This document shows, one piece after another, positions 1 to 7,510 of a stretch of 64,000 bases of DNA. The notes beneath the pieces are model-generated. The model made no database searches. It saw only the letters and a list, made by a program, of their open reading frames with translations, and was not told the DNA's origin. The DNA comes from JAIQFV01 sp041494885. GTDB lineage: Bacteria > Acidobacteriota > Terriglobia > JAIQFV01. Location: the NCBI GenBank assembly GCA_041494885.1, contig JBGQBO010000020.1:1-64000 (forward strand), in the 5' to 3' direction. The position numbers and the translations under genes are program-made. Position 1 is the first letter of the stretch, and every line of letters begins with the position of its first letter.

Positions 1-203
1 GCATCGCCCCAACCGATCCGAACCCCGCGCCGTCAAACGACGACCCAAAAACTATCATCTCCTCACTAAACCGCGCCACCTGATGGGAAATCTCCCCCAC
101 AGGAATCGCCCAAAATGAGCTCCTTATCTAAGCGCCATTCGGGTCAGGCACCGACAATTACTTGAGCAATGGTAGGGATCGGCTTCGGTTCTTCTCGTGA
201 AAC

Positions 204-390
204 GCAGCTGCGGCTCTGCCGCCCATTATTGCGGAAAGCCTGTGGCTTTCCGGAGGCGGCCATTTCAATTCTTATTCTTTTTCTTCAGCGAGGCTCAGCC
301 TCGCCGAAGAAAGAAAGATGTTGAAGTTAGTCTGCCCTCGTCCGGAAAGGCGGATCCTTACCACAATAATGGGCAGCGGAGCCGCAGACC
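204..390. repeat. Long imperfect inverted repeat in a gene-free left end
   Basis: Bases 1-472 hold no gene I can support. Bases 208-234 and 361-387 are reverse complements over 27 bases with 3 mismatches (arm begins CTGCGGCTC and contains CCCATTATTG). Between them sit two smaller hairpins: AAAGCC/GGCTTT near 235-250, and a GCGAGGCT/AGCCTCGC palindrome flanked by CTTC/GAAG near 284-311. The nested structure suggests a folded RNA or a non-autonomous mobile repeat. There is no T-tract typical of a terminator. Confidence 0.55.
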
Positions 391-472
391 CAAGTTCGGG
401 GCTTTGCTTACAAGGGCCAATGCCAGACCCCTGAGGAAAAGAAGGCGACAGTCCCTCACCTTTCTGGCAGAC

Positions 473-1108
473 CTACTGCCCCTTGCGCGTGTAGCGTATC
501 TCCATCATCCGGTATTCCTTCCCGGTAGGATCCGGGCCGTACATCTCGAAGAGGACTTCATCTTTGCCGACGATGGTCATTTTCTCACGGAAGGAAGTCA
601 GCTTCCCGGTCGTGAAATCGTCCATTTTGCCGGTGGTGGTGAGCGTTTTGCCGGCGGCATCGAACGAGCCGGTGGAGTTCATCATCGACGTGGCAGCCGT
701 GTCCATCCAGACCCCCACATACCTCTTCTTGTAATTGTCGTACCCAGTGTAGCCGATTCCGGAGAAGGGCATGTTCATGAACGTCCCTTCGAAGCGTTGC
801 TCGAGGAATCTTCCCCCCAGGACCCATTTGTGCTCGGAGGTTCCTTCAGTAACCATAGGAGGCTTCCCCGGATCCATCCACATGGTGTTCTTCGCGTGCC
901 AGGTGCCGACCAGCATGTCGAGCTTCTTGTGCCCTTCGGAAGGTGAACCCAGCTTCTGCATCATCTCCATCGCGGCCTTCTCGTCCATCGCTGGCTTCGC
1001 GGCTGTCGCTGTCTTGGTCGCCGGCTTCTTTTCCTGGTCAGTGCCGAAAACCAAACCAGCCATGAACACAACGAGAGTCAAAGTCAATAATACCCTTGCG
1101 TACTTCAT
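473..1108 (-). CDS. DUF1579 family exported protein
   Basis: The 211-residue product starts with a signal peptide (MKYARVLLTLTLVVFMAGLVFG) followed by a charged Lys/Ala linker. The rest matches the DUF1579 pattern: an opening like GxHKKLDMLVGTW, then WMDPG, GGRFLEQRF, GYTGYDNYKKRYVGVWMDT and a C-terminal REKMTIVGKDEVLFEMY. Members are small lipocalin-like beta-barrels of unknown function. The ATG at 1108 is preceded by a strong AGGAGG at normal distance, so longer upstream starts are unlikely. The gene is monocistronic. The family call is firm; the function is unknown. Confidence 0.85.
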   Translation of the reverse strand: MKYARVLLTLTLVVFMAGLVFGTDQEKKPATKTATAAKPAMDEKAAMEMMQKLGSPSEGHKKLDMLVGTWHAKNTMWMDPGKPPMVTEGTSEHKWVLGGRFLEQRFEGTFMNMPFSGIGYTGYDNYKKRYVGVWMDTAATSMMNSTGSFDAAGKTLTTTGKMDDFTTGKLTSFREKMTIVGKDEVLFEMYGPDPTGKEYRMMEIRYTRKGQ

Positions 1109-1390
1109 AGATTTCCTCCTGTCCTTTTTTTGGAGATTCTCAAACGTCTTTTTGTCGTCTTCAGGAATTCCACATGCCCCGCACCAGTAAGATCCTCCAC
1201 CGTGGTTGGCGGTGCCACGGGATGGCGCGTGTACCAAGATATCGAATGGGAGGGGATTTTAAACTGTGTTCCCAGCTCCCGTCAACGCAAAGATTTCGTG
1301 ATTTGATTTTGGACACTGACGAACGCGAATGAACGCTGACAGGGGAAAATAAAGTTGAGCCACGAATGTTAATTGCCCACGAAGCGGCTC

Positions 1391-1432
1391 GCTTGGGTAG
1401 CCGCCCCGATGGATCGGGGCGGCTACCCAAGC
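1391..1432. repeat. Perfect 20-bp-stem palindrome between DUF1579 gene and rsgA
   Basis: Bases 1391-1410 and 1413-1432 are exact reverse complements separated by GG. The arm contains GGGTAGCCGCCCCGAT. It lies 45 bases downstream of the rsgA stop. Neither side has a T-tract, so it is not a standard intrinsic terminator. GC-rich palindromes with a 2-base centre also occur at 35136-35153 and 54436-54467. The rest of 1109-1477 shows nothing else. Confidence 0.7.
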
Positions 1433-1477
1433 GTTTGAAACTTGACCTCCGTGGGACTCGACTTCCGATTGGATTAA

Positions 1478-2551
1478 TCATTCTCGATCGTACTTCTTGG
1501 GACCTCGCTTCTGGGCCTTGCAGAGTTTCTTCCAGCGCTCTTTCACGGCCCGACGCGCCGCGGGATCAGTCTTGGTCTCGAGAAATTGCAGCTCGGCTTG
1601 CATCTTCCGATAATTTTCCAGGCGTTCGCGTGGGATTGTGCCGTCCTCGATGGCTTGCGGGATGGCACAACCCGGTTCACCACGATGCTGGCAATCGCGG
1701 AATCTGCATCCCCGGCCCAGCGCTTCGAGATCTTCGAACGCCTGCGAGAGTCCCGCGTCACTCTCCCACAACTGCAGTTCGCGCATCCCCGGGGTGTCCA
1801 CGACGACTCCGCCGTCCGACAGCACGATCATCTGTCGCGACGTCGTCGTGTGCCGGCCGCGATCGTCCGAAAGACGGACTTTTTGAACGCGTTGGAGTAC
1901 GTCACCCCTGAGGGCATTGATGATCGTGCTCTTCCCGACCCCCGAAGAGCCGATAAAGGCGGCCGTTCGTCCCCCGCTCAGGTACTGTCTTACCGAATCA
2001 AGACCGTGTCCGGTCGTCGCGCTCAGTGTATGCACCGGCGCGCCCGGGGCAATGCGCTCGACCTCGGATACGGCGAGGTCCGCATCTGCACAAAGGTCCG
2101 CCTTGTTCAGAAGTATGGCGGGCTGCGCTCCGCTTTGCCACACCAACGCGAGATATCGCTCGATGCGCCGAAGCTTGAACTCCTGGTTGAGTGAGGTCAC
2201 GATGAAAACCGTGTCGAGGTTGGTCGCCAGGATCTGTTCGTCGGTAGCCCTTCCGGCCACCTTCCTCGAAAGTGTCGAGCGCCGCGGCAGAATCGCCGCA
2301 ATGCTGGCACGCCCTTCTGATGGCCGCGGCACCATCACGACCCAGTCCCCGACGGCGGGAAAATCGCTTCGCTCCTCGGCACGGTAGCGGACTCTTCCCG
2401 CTATCTGTGCGAGGTATTCCCCCTCTTCAGCCAGCACGCGGTAAAACCCCTTGATTTCCTCCGAGACGCGCGCCGGTACACAACCGGTCGTTTGCTCGTC
2501 CAGGAAGTGACTGTCAAAAAATGAATTCCAGCCCAATTCTTTCAAATGCAT
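1478..2551 (-). CDS. rsgA: Ribosome small subunit-dependent GTPase A
   Basis: RsgA is a circularly permuted GTPase that helps late 30S subunit maturation in the cytoplasm. The 357-residue product shows the permuted motif order: G4 LLNKAD (about 147-152), then G1 GSSGVGKS (201-208), then G3 DTPGM (252-256). An N-terminal OB fold comes first (DWVVMVPRPSEGRASI region). A C-terminal zinc site follows, with Cys282, Cys287, His289 and Cys295. Length is normal. The ATG at 2551 has a purine-rich GGAGAGGAG upstream. It is flanked by non-coding DNA and appears monocistronic. No anomalies. Confidence 0.96.
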   Translation of the reverse strand: MHLKELGWNSFFDSHFLDEQTTGCVPARVSEEIKGFYRVLAEEGEYLAQIAGRVRYRAEERSDFPAVGDWVVMVPRPSEGRASIAAILPRRSTLSRKVAGRATDEQILATNLDTVFIVTSLNQEFKLRRIERYLALVWQSGAQPAILLNKADLCADADLAVSEVERIAPGAPVHTLSATTGHGLDSVRQYLSGGRTAAFIGSSGVGKSTIINALRGDVLQRVQKVRLSDDRGRHTTTSRQMIVLSDGGVVVDTPGMRELQLWESDAGLSQAFEDLEALGRGCRFRDCQHRGEPGCAIPQAIEDGTIPRERLENYRKMQAELQFLETKTDPAARRAVKERWKKLCKAQKRGPKKYDRE

Positions 2552-3127
2552 GCAGATTTCTCCTCTCCTGGTCCCGCTTCTTCCTTGCTGGAAGACGCAG
2601 GAATGGACTAATTGTTTGGAGATCCAGTCGCCGTGGAAATCTTCAACATGAAATCTGAAGATTCAGCGGGTTGAATTCTCAAAGTAGTGACTAATAGGAA
2701 TTGGGAAAGGTCTGCGGATGGAAAAACTGCGAGGAATACCGCTCGAATGCGGTTCATCCGGGCATCGATCGTCTTGCGCTAACGTGGCCCGGCGGAGGCA
2801 GACCTACCCCCTAGAACGGAAACTGCAGACATAGGCTCCTCCATGAAGAAAGTAGCATCGCGTCACGATCCGATGCGAAGGGAAGTATAACCCAACCGCT
2901 GACGACGTCAAGTCCCAACAGACTCGCGATAACATTGCCCTTCAAATCCTCAATCAGCCTCACCGAAATGGATTTCTCAAGTGGAAAAGTGGCCCGCCAA
3001 TCAGCCCTGCCTCCGGCCATTTGAATTGGGTTTGAAATGTGGTCATTGGGGCCCCATGGGCAGGCATTAGACGGCAGCCTTGGGTTATCTCATTGAATGA
3101 ACACAATATATGGGGTAATCCGCATGT
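2552..3127. other. Gene-free stretch upstream of rsgA
   Basis: This stretch separates rsgA (minus) from the radical SAM operon (plus). It contains short open frames with no recognisable protein, no ribosome-binding site of note and no obvious repeat. Promoters for rsgA must lie at its left end but I could not assign one. The interesting signals of the interval lie further right, at 3128-3210. Confidence 0.4.
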
Positions 3128-3143
3128 GTTTCATCAATGAAAC
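3128..3143. promoter_or_regulatory. Perfect palindrome, candidate operator of the radical SAM operon
   Basis: GTTTCAT-CA-ATGAAAC is a perfect 7+7 palindrome centred 45-50 bases upstream of the -35 box at 3181. That position suits an activator or repressor site. No regulator gene lies next to it, so the binding protein is unknown. Confidence 0.45.
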
Positions 3144-3180
3144 ATTGAGGTCCTTATTCTGGCCATTCAGAGGAAAAAAC

Positions 3181-3209
3181 TTGACATATTTTGGGTTTAC
3201 CTGTGATAT
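3181..3209 (+). promoter_or_regulatory. Sigma-70-type promoter of the radical SAM operon
   Basis: TTGACA (3181-3186) is followed after 17 bases by TGATAT (3204-3209). The -35 box is perfect and the -10 box weaker. Transcription from here would give a leader of about 210 bases before the start at 3428, long enough for regulatory structure. Confidence 0.6.
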
Positions 3210-3427
3210 TCGGGTCTGATTAATGTAAAACTGCGAAGTTCCCCTGGCATGAGATCAGCCAGACACCGGGTTGGACCTTTTTTTCATCACACCTAACCCA
3301 AACATGACGTTGGCGATTAATGCCATTTGCGTGATACGGGAACCGGTTTTCATCGCGGCAACCAAGCACAAGGTGGGTAGATGTCGCCGAGGCTTGTCCG
3401 CTATAAATAAAGGAGTGTCAACAAAAA

Positions 3428-5512
3428 ATGCACAAGCCAATAAAGTACGTTGAAAAAAGCCTGACCTATTTGGCCGGTGGGGCGTGGACGATCTATGAAA
3501 GGCTCAACCGTATTAAGCCGAACCCGGCTTTCACACCGAAGTGGTCAGACAAGCCACTCTTAAAATCCTATCAGAAAGTCAAACCCCCGCTGGGGTGGCC
3601 GCGGACCACTGATTCGCTCTGCCCGAAGTGTGTGCCCGAGGTTCGCAAACAGATTGTCGACGGGAAACTCCCTAAAGAAATCCTGCTGAACGAGAGGATT
3701 GGTGAAATCAAGGCTCAGATCATTGAGCGGGACGGGCAGATTCTGATGGTCAAAGACTGTCCCAAGCATGGTCATTTTGAAGATGTCATGTCGATTGACT
3801 CAGAGTTTTTCAAGCATCTGGAACAGGCCTACCCGGGCAGCGATATCCTTTCTCATAATGACGACAAGCTGCACAACCACGGTACGAGCACAATCCGGTA
3901 TGGCCGCGGGGCGGTCCTCACCGTCGATTTGACCAACCGTTGCAATATGATGTGTGATCCCTGCTTCATGGACGCCAACCAGGTGGGATTCGTCCACGAA
4001 CTGAGTTGGGAGGAGATTCAACAGCTCCTGGATAATGCCATCTCTCTGAAGCCCAAGCGCCAGATGAGCGTCCAGTTCTCAGGGGGAGAGCCCACCCTGT
4101 CGCCGTATTTCATCGATGCGGTCCGTTATGCGCGCAAGGTGGGATACAACAGCGTGCAGGCGGCCACCAACGGAATCGAATTTGCGAAAAGCGAAGAATT
4201 CTGCCGTCAGGCTGCGGATGCGGGCCTGCGGTATGCCTACCTCCAGTTTGACGGCATTGGAAACGCGGCCAATGATCATCGCAAGGTGGGGAATTTGTTT
4301 GACGTCAAACTCCGGGCCATTGAGAACCTCAACAAAGCGGGGGTCGAAATCGTCCCGGTGACGACCATTGTGAACGGCATTAACAACGAGCAGGTGGGAC
4401 GCATCATCCAGTTCGCGCTGGACAACCCCAAGAGAGTCTCTTTCTGCTCGTTCCAGCCGGTGTCCTTCACGGGGCGCGACGAGGAAATCTCCGATGAGCG
4501 CCGCCAGGCACAACGTTATACGCTTTCGCACCTCGCCCACGACGTTAAGAAGCAAACGGGCCTGGGGGAGCCCACCCGCGACTGGTTTCCCCTCTCGTTT
4601 ATCAGCACCTTTGCGGATTGGGCTGACCTGGTGCATGGCCCCGGTGCGGACTGGGGACAGTTGAGTTGTGGTTGCCACCCGAACTGCGGCGTCGGAATGG
4701 CGGTGATGATCGATAAAGAAACGAAAGAGGCGGCGCCGCTGACATCGTTTTTGAATACCGATCGCCTGGCCAGGGATGTCGCCAAAGTCAACGATGGGGC
4801 GCGGGGCAAATCCCTGTCAATGCTGGGCATGGCGCTGGCCGTGATGAGAAATTACGACCCCTTCAAGGCGACCACTCATTTCAGTGTCTTCGATTTGTTG
4901 AAGAAATTCGACAAGGGATTTGGAGCCAGCGGAAAGGACTACGGCAAAGTGGGGGCCGACCGGACCATGGAGGATATCGAAAGGCGCCGCCGGGACCGCT
5001 GGAATATTCTGTTTATTGCCGGCATGTGGTTCCAGGATTTGTTCAATTACGACTTCCGAAGAACGGAGCGGTGCATCATTCCGTACGCGACGCAGGAAGG
5101 GGAGATTTCCTTCTGCGCGTACAACACGGGCGTCGGATGGCGCAACATCGTGGAGAAAATGCATATGACGGCCACGCTGACAAAGTGGTACGAAGAGCAC
5201 GGACGTCATGAAATCTTTGCCGGCGGCAAAAAGGTCAACCTCGACAGCACGGAGCATTCCCTCGTTCTCAAGGAAGGACTCATCACCACCGAGGTCCAGC
5301 ATGATTTGGACGACAAGGGAATCGCAAAGACCGCCCGCGAAGAAAAGCTTCGGGCGGCGCGGGAACGATTGAAGCAGCAGCAGGAAAACGAGCAGATGGA
5401 GAAGCTCTACCGTCAGCACATTTTGAATGAGCCCGTCCCCGAGGTCCCTAAGATTGTCCAGTTGTTGAACAAGTACGGCATTGAACCGACAAAGGACGCG
5501 CCTCGGCAGTAG
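3428..5512 (+). CDS. Radical SAM enzyme resembling tetraether lipid synthase (Tes-like)
   Basis: The 694-residue protein has an N-terminal metal site (C65-PK-C68 and C111-PKHG) and then a radical SAM core with C172-NMM-C176-DP-C179 binding the cluster and GGEP at 219-222. Further cysteines follow (CGCHPNC at 414-420, SFCAYN near the C-terminus), and it ends in a Lys/Glu-rich helix. A CPxC plus CPxHG zone ahead of the core is typical of Tes (MJ0619 of Methanocaldococcus jannaschii), which joins lipid tails to make membrane-spanning lipids. Tes has several Fe-S clusters and a rubredoxin-like iron. Acidobacteriota are known to make membrane-spanning lipids, so that role is plausible but inferred; another radical SAM reaction remains possible. 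The ATG is set by AAAGGAG nine bases upstream. The next gene follows on the same strand after 125 bases. Confidence 0.8.
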   Translation: MHKPIKYVEKSLTYLAGGAWTIYERLNRIKPNPAFTPKWSDKPLLKSYQKVKPPLGWPRTTDSLCPKCVPEVRKQIVDGKLPKEILLNERIGEIKAQIIERDGQILMVKDCPKHGHFEDVMSIDSEFFKHLEQAYPGSDILSHNDDKLHNHGTSTIRYGRGAVLTVDLTNRCNMMCDPCFMDANQVGFVHELSWEEIQQLLDNAISLKPKRQMSVQFSGGEPTLSPYFIDAVRYARKVGYNSVQAATNGIEFAKSEEFCRQAADAGLRYAYLQFDGIGNAANDHRKVGNLFDVKLRAIENLNKAGVEIVPVTTIVNGINNEQVGRIIQFALDNPKRVSFCSFQPVSFTGRDEEISDERRQAQRYTLSHLAHDVKKQTGLGEPTRDWFPLSFISTFADWADLVHGPGADWGQLSCGCHPNCGVGMAVMIDKETKEAAPLTSFLNTDRLARDVAKVNDGARGKSLSMLGMALAVMRNYDPFKATTHFSVFDLLKKFDKGFGASGKDYGKVGADRTMEDIERRRRDRWNILFIAGMWFQDLFNYDFRRTERCIIPYATQEGEISFCAYNTGVGWRNIVEKMHMTATLTKWYEEHGRHEIFAGGKKVNLDSTEHSLVLKEGLITTEVQHDLDDKGIAKTAREEKLRAARERLKQQQENEQMEKLYRQHILNEPVPEVPKIVQLLNKYGIEPTKDAPRQ

Positions 5513-5637
5513 AAATTTTTGAACATTCATGATAAAGAACAAGGCTGCCTCTCAGAAAAATTGCGGTGGTCCGTTTTTCGATCAATAGTGAATTGACCGT
5601 GTGATCAGGCCTTGAATGACGAAAGGAGATAGACCGA

Positions 5638-6933
5638 ATGCCCGAACCTGCCCAAGTAGAGTCCACGCCCGAATTTACTGAATCGACACGTCCATTCCGC
5701 GTTGATGTTCCGTTACAGGAATTCCTGCAAAAGGCGTCGGTGCGGACCAGCGTCCTGCCTGCTGCTCCGGAACCCCAGGCGTTGCCGGAACCGGTCTTTC
5801 CCATGAATAAGACAGGCTCCGACATGAAGCGGTCGGGCTTTGTCTATCATGCGAACAACGGGGTCCGCGCTTTTCGCCGGTGGTTTGTCCCCTACGTTCA
5901 ATCGCGCGCCATGTCGGACGAGTTTCGACCCCTGCTGTCCTACTTGTTCACAGAGTGGAAATGCAACCTCGATTGCCATTACTGCTGGGCCTTTGACAAC
6001 AGCGTCAAGGGAATGACCGAAGACACCGCCAAGCGCTCCATTGACTGGCTGCATTCGGTAGGGTGCCGCGTGATTGCCATCATGGGAGGCGAGCCGCTGC
6101 TGCGTCCCCAGTTCATTCACAAGGTGGTTTACTACGGCACGAAGCGGGGGTTCTTCGTCTATCTTCCCACCAACGGACGGTTGTTGAGGCCGGAGGTGTG
6201 CGACTGGATCGGCGATGCCGGCGTGGCAGCGATCAATTTTGCGGTCGATTGTCTTGATGAGAAGCCCGGACTGCCCAAGGCGCTCAAGCCCATCCGGTCC
6301 CATTTTGATTACATGGTGAAGATGCAGCGGCGGTATGGCTACATGGTGGTCTTCAACATGAACATCTGCCGGAACAACATGGACGACATTAAGGAATTGA
6401 CCGAGATCGCGCACGACCACGGGATCTCGACGGATTACCACATCAATGAGACGCCCATGCTGGAACAGTCTCATTTCAAGCATATGCAGGAGAACGAAAC
6501 GTACCTGCGGCCCGAGGATTTCCCCAAGGTGGATGCCCTGCTCGATCATTTGATCGAGAAAAACAAGGACGGCTACATCATGGTGAATTCCAAGGCGCAC
6601 CTGGGAAGAATGAAGGAGTTTATGCGGGGCAAGGTCGAGTCCTGGAATTGTCGCGCGGGTCACAACTCCTGTGTGATTCGAACCGACGGGACCTTGTCGC
6701 CCTGCTTCCCCATGTACTCCGCTCAGTACGACTGGGGAGCCGTCGAGAATCACAAGTTCGACGTCAAGCAGCTCGATGACATGAAAAAGGAGTGCAACAA
6801 GCACTGCCTTTCCACCTGCCAGTACGTGCTGGGTCATTATTACAACAACCAGACCGTCCTGCGGTGGATCATCAAGCAGGCCTTGCATGGCTTCAGCTTG
6901 AATGGTGCGACGACGGCCATCGCGCAAGCTTAA
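5638..6933 (+). CDS. Radical SAM protein with SPASM-like C-terminal cluster site
   Basis: The 431-residue enzyme has a proline-rich N-terminal extension of about 95 residues. Its core carries C109-NLD-C113-HY-C116 and GGEP at 150-153. The C-terminal cysteine set C338, C345, C356, C386, C390 and C394 fits a SPASM-type auxiliary iron-sulfur domain. SPASM enzymes modify peptides or other substrates, but nothing nearby looks like a precursor peptide. AAAGGAG precedes the ATG, and a strong intrinsic terminator follows the stop. With the Tes-like gene upstream it forms a two-gene operon, so the two probably act in one pathway. The substrate is unknown. Confidence 0.82.
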   Translation: MPEPAQVESTPEFTESTRPFRVDVPLQEFLQKASVRTSVLPAAPEPQALPEPVFPMNKTGSDMKRSGFVYHANNGVRAFRRWFVPYVQSRAMSDEFRPLLSYLFTEWKCNLDCHYCWAFDNSVKGMTEDTAKRSIDWLHSVGCRVIAIMGGEPLLRPQFIHKVVYYGTKRGFFVYLPTNGRLLRPEVCDWIGDAGVAAINFAVDCLDEKPGLPKALKPIRSHFDYMVKMQRRYGYMVVFNMNICRNNMDDIKELTEIAHDHGISTDYHINETPMLEQSHFKHMQENETYLRPEDFPKVDALLDHLIEKNKDGYIMVNSKAHLGRMKEFMRGKVESWNCRAGHNSCVIRTDGTLSPCFPMYSAQYDWGAVENHKFDVKQLDDMKKECNKHCLSTCQYVLGHYYNNQTVLRWIIKQALHGFSLNGATTAIAQA

Positions 6934-6954
6934 GAACGGTGTTTGCAGGTGAAT

Positions 6955-6990
6955 GGGCAGTCCGCCCTGGACTGCCCTCTTTTTTTTTCT
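6955..6990 (+). terminator. Intrinsic terminator of the radical SAM operon
   Basis: GGGCAGTCC (6955-6963), a 5-base loop, and GGACTGCCC (6969-6977) form a perfect 9-bp stem followed by TCTTTTTTTTTTCT. It starts 21 bases after the stop of the second radical SAM gene. Confidence 0.92.
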
Positions 6991-7226
6991 CCCAACAGTT
7001 CGGCTCGAACACCCTCCCGTGCTGGCAGACGAGGAAGTCTGCCCCACATCACTGACCTTCTCACATTCGGCACAGCCACCTCATTCTAAGGGATCAAAGG
7101 TGGAATAGGTGGATGTCCCAATGTTTCAAAGCCCAACCCATCACGCACCGTGAACCCCTGCACGTGAATCCACAACTCCATCATCGTCAAGAAGGGGGCA
7201 CTGGAGGAAAATCTGTGGAGGTTTTC

Positions 7227-7259
7227 AGAACGCTCATTCTCCGGTAGAATGGGCGTTCT
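7227..7259. repeat. Hairpin in the gap before the DUF5916 gene
   Basis: AGAACGCTCATTCT (7227-7240) pairs with AGAATGGGCGTTCT (7246-7259) with one mismatch and a 5-base loop. No T-tract follows. The rest of 6991-7510 shows no gene. The hairpin may be a dispersed repeat or an RNA structure. Confidence 0.45.
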
Positions 7260-7510
7260 GCGGGGCCCTCCGAGGGCTTGGCGAACTTGGTTTAGTCTTG
7301 GCGCCCACCCCCTGGAGATTTTGATTAGAGTTCTGTATCGTTTGACTGGTTGTGTGCTCATGTTCTCGCGGAAGTAGATCATCGACCCGCGCCAATCCTG
7401 GTCTTCTGGTTTCTGCGCGAGGTGTTCACGCCTCTGCCTGATGGCGCTGGCTCGAGTTCGCTTTTCATCCCCTCCGGCATTACGGGACGGAATCCCTATC
7501 GTTCTTTTTC

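Noticed and set aside
1..115. Minus-strand open frame at the left edge with a plausible composition (ISHQVARFSEEMIVFGSSFD)
   Set aside because: Only about 37 codons are visible, an upstream stop closes it and no start with a ribosome-binding site fits. It could be the start of a gene running off the window, but this cannot be supported.
197..946. Plus-strand frame of 249 codons over the DUF1579 gene
   Set aside because: Antisense shadow: the minus-strand protein has a signal peptide, ribosome-binding site and a recognisable family.
1391..1432. rsgA terminator
   Set aside because: Perfect stem but no T-tract on the minus-strand side.
5713..7047. 444-codon minus frame across the second radical SAM gene
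   Set aside because: Antisense of a protein with intact cluster motifs and a terminator in the sense direction; its composition is His/Val/Gly-rich as expected of a shadow.
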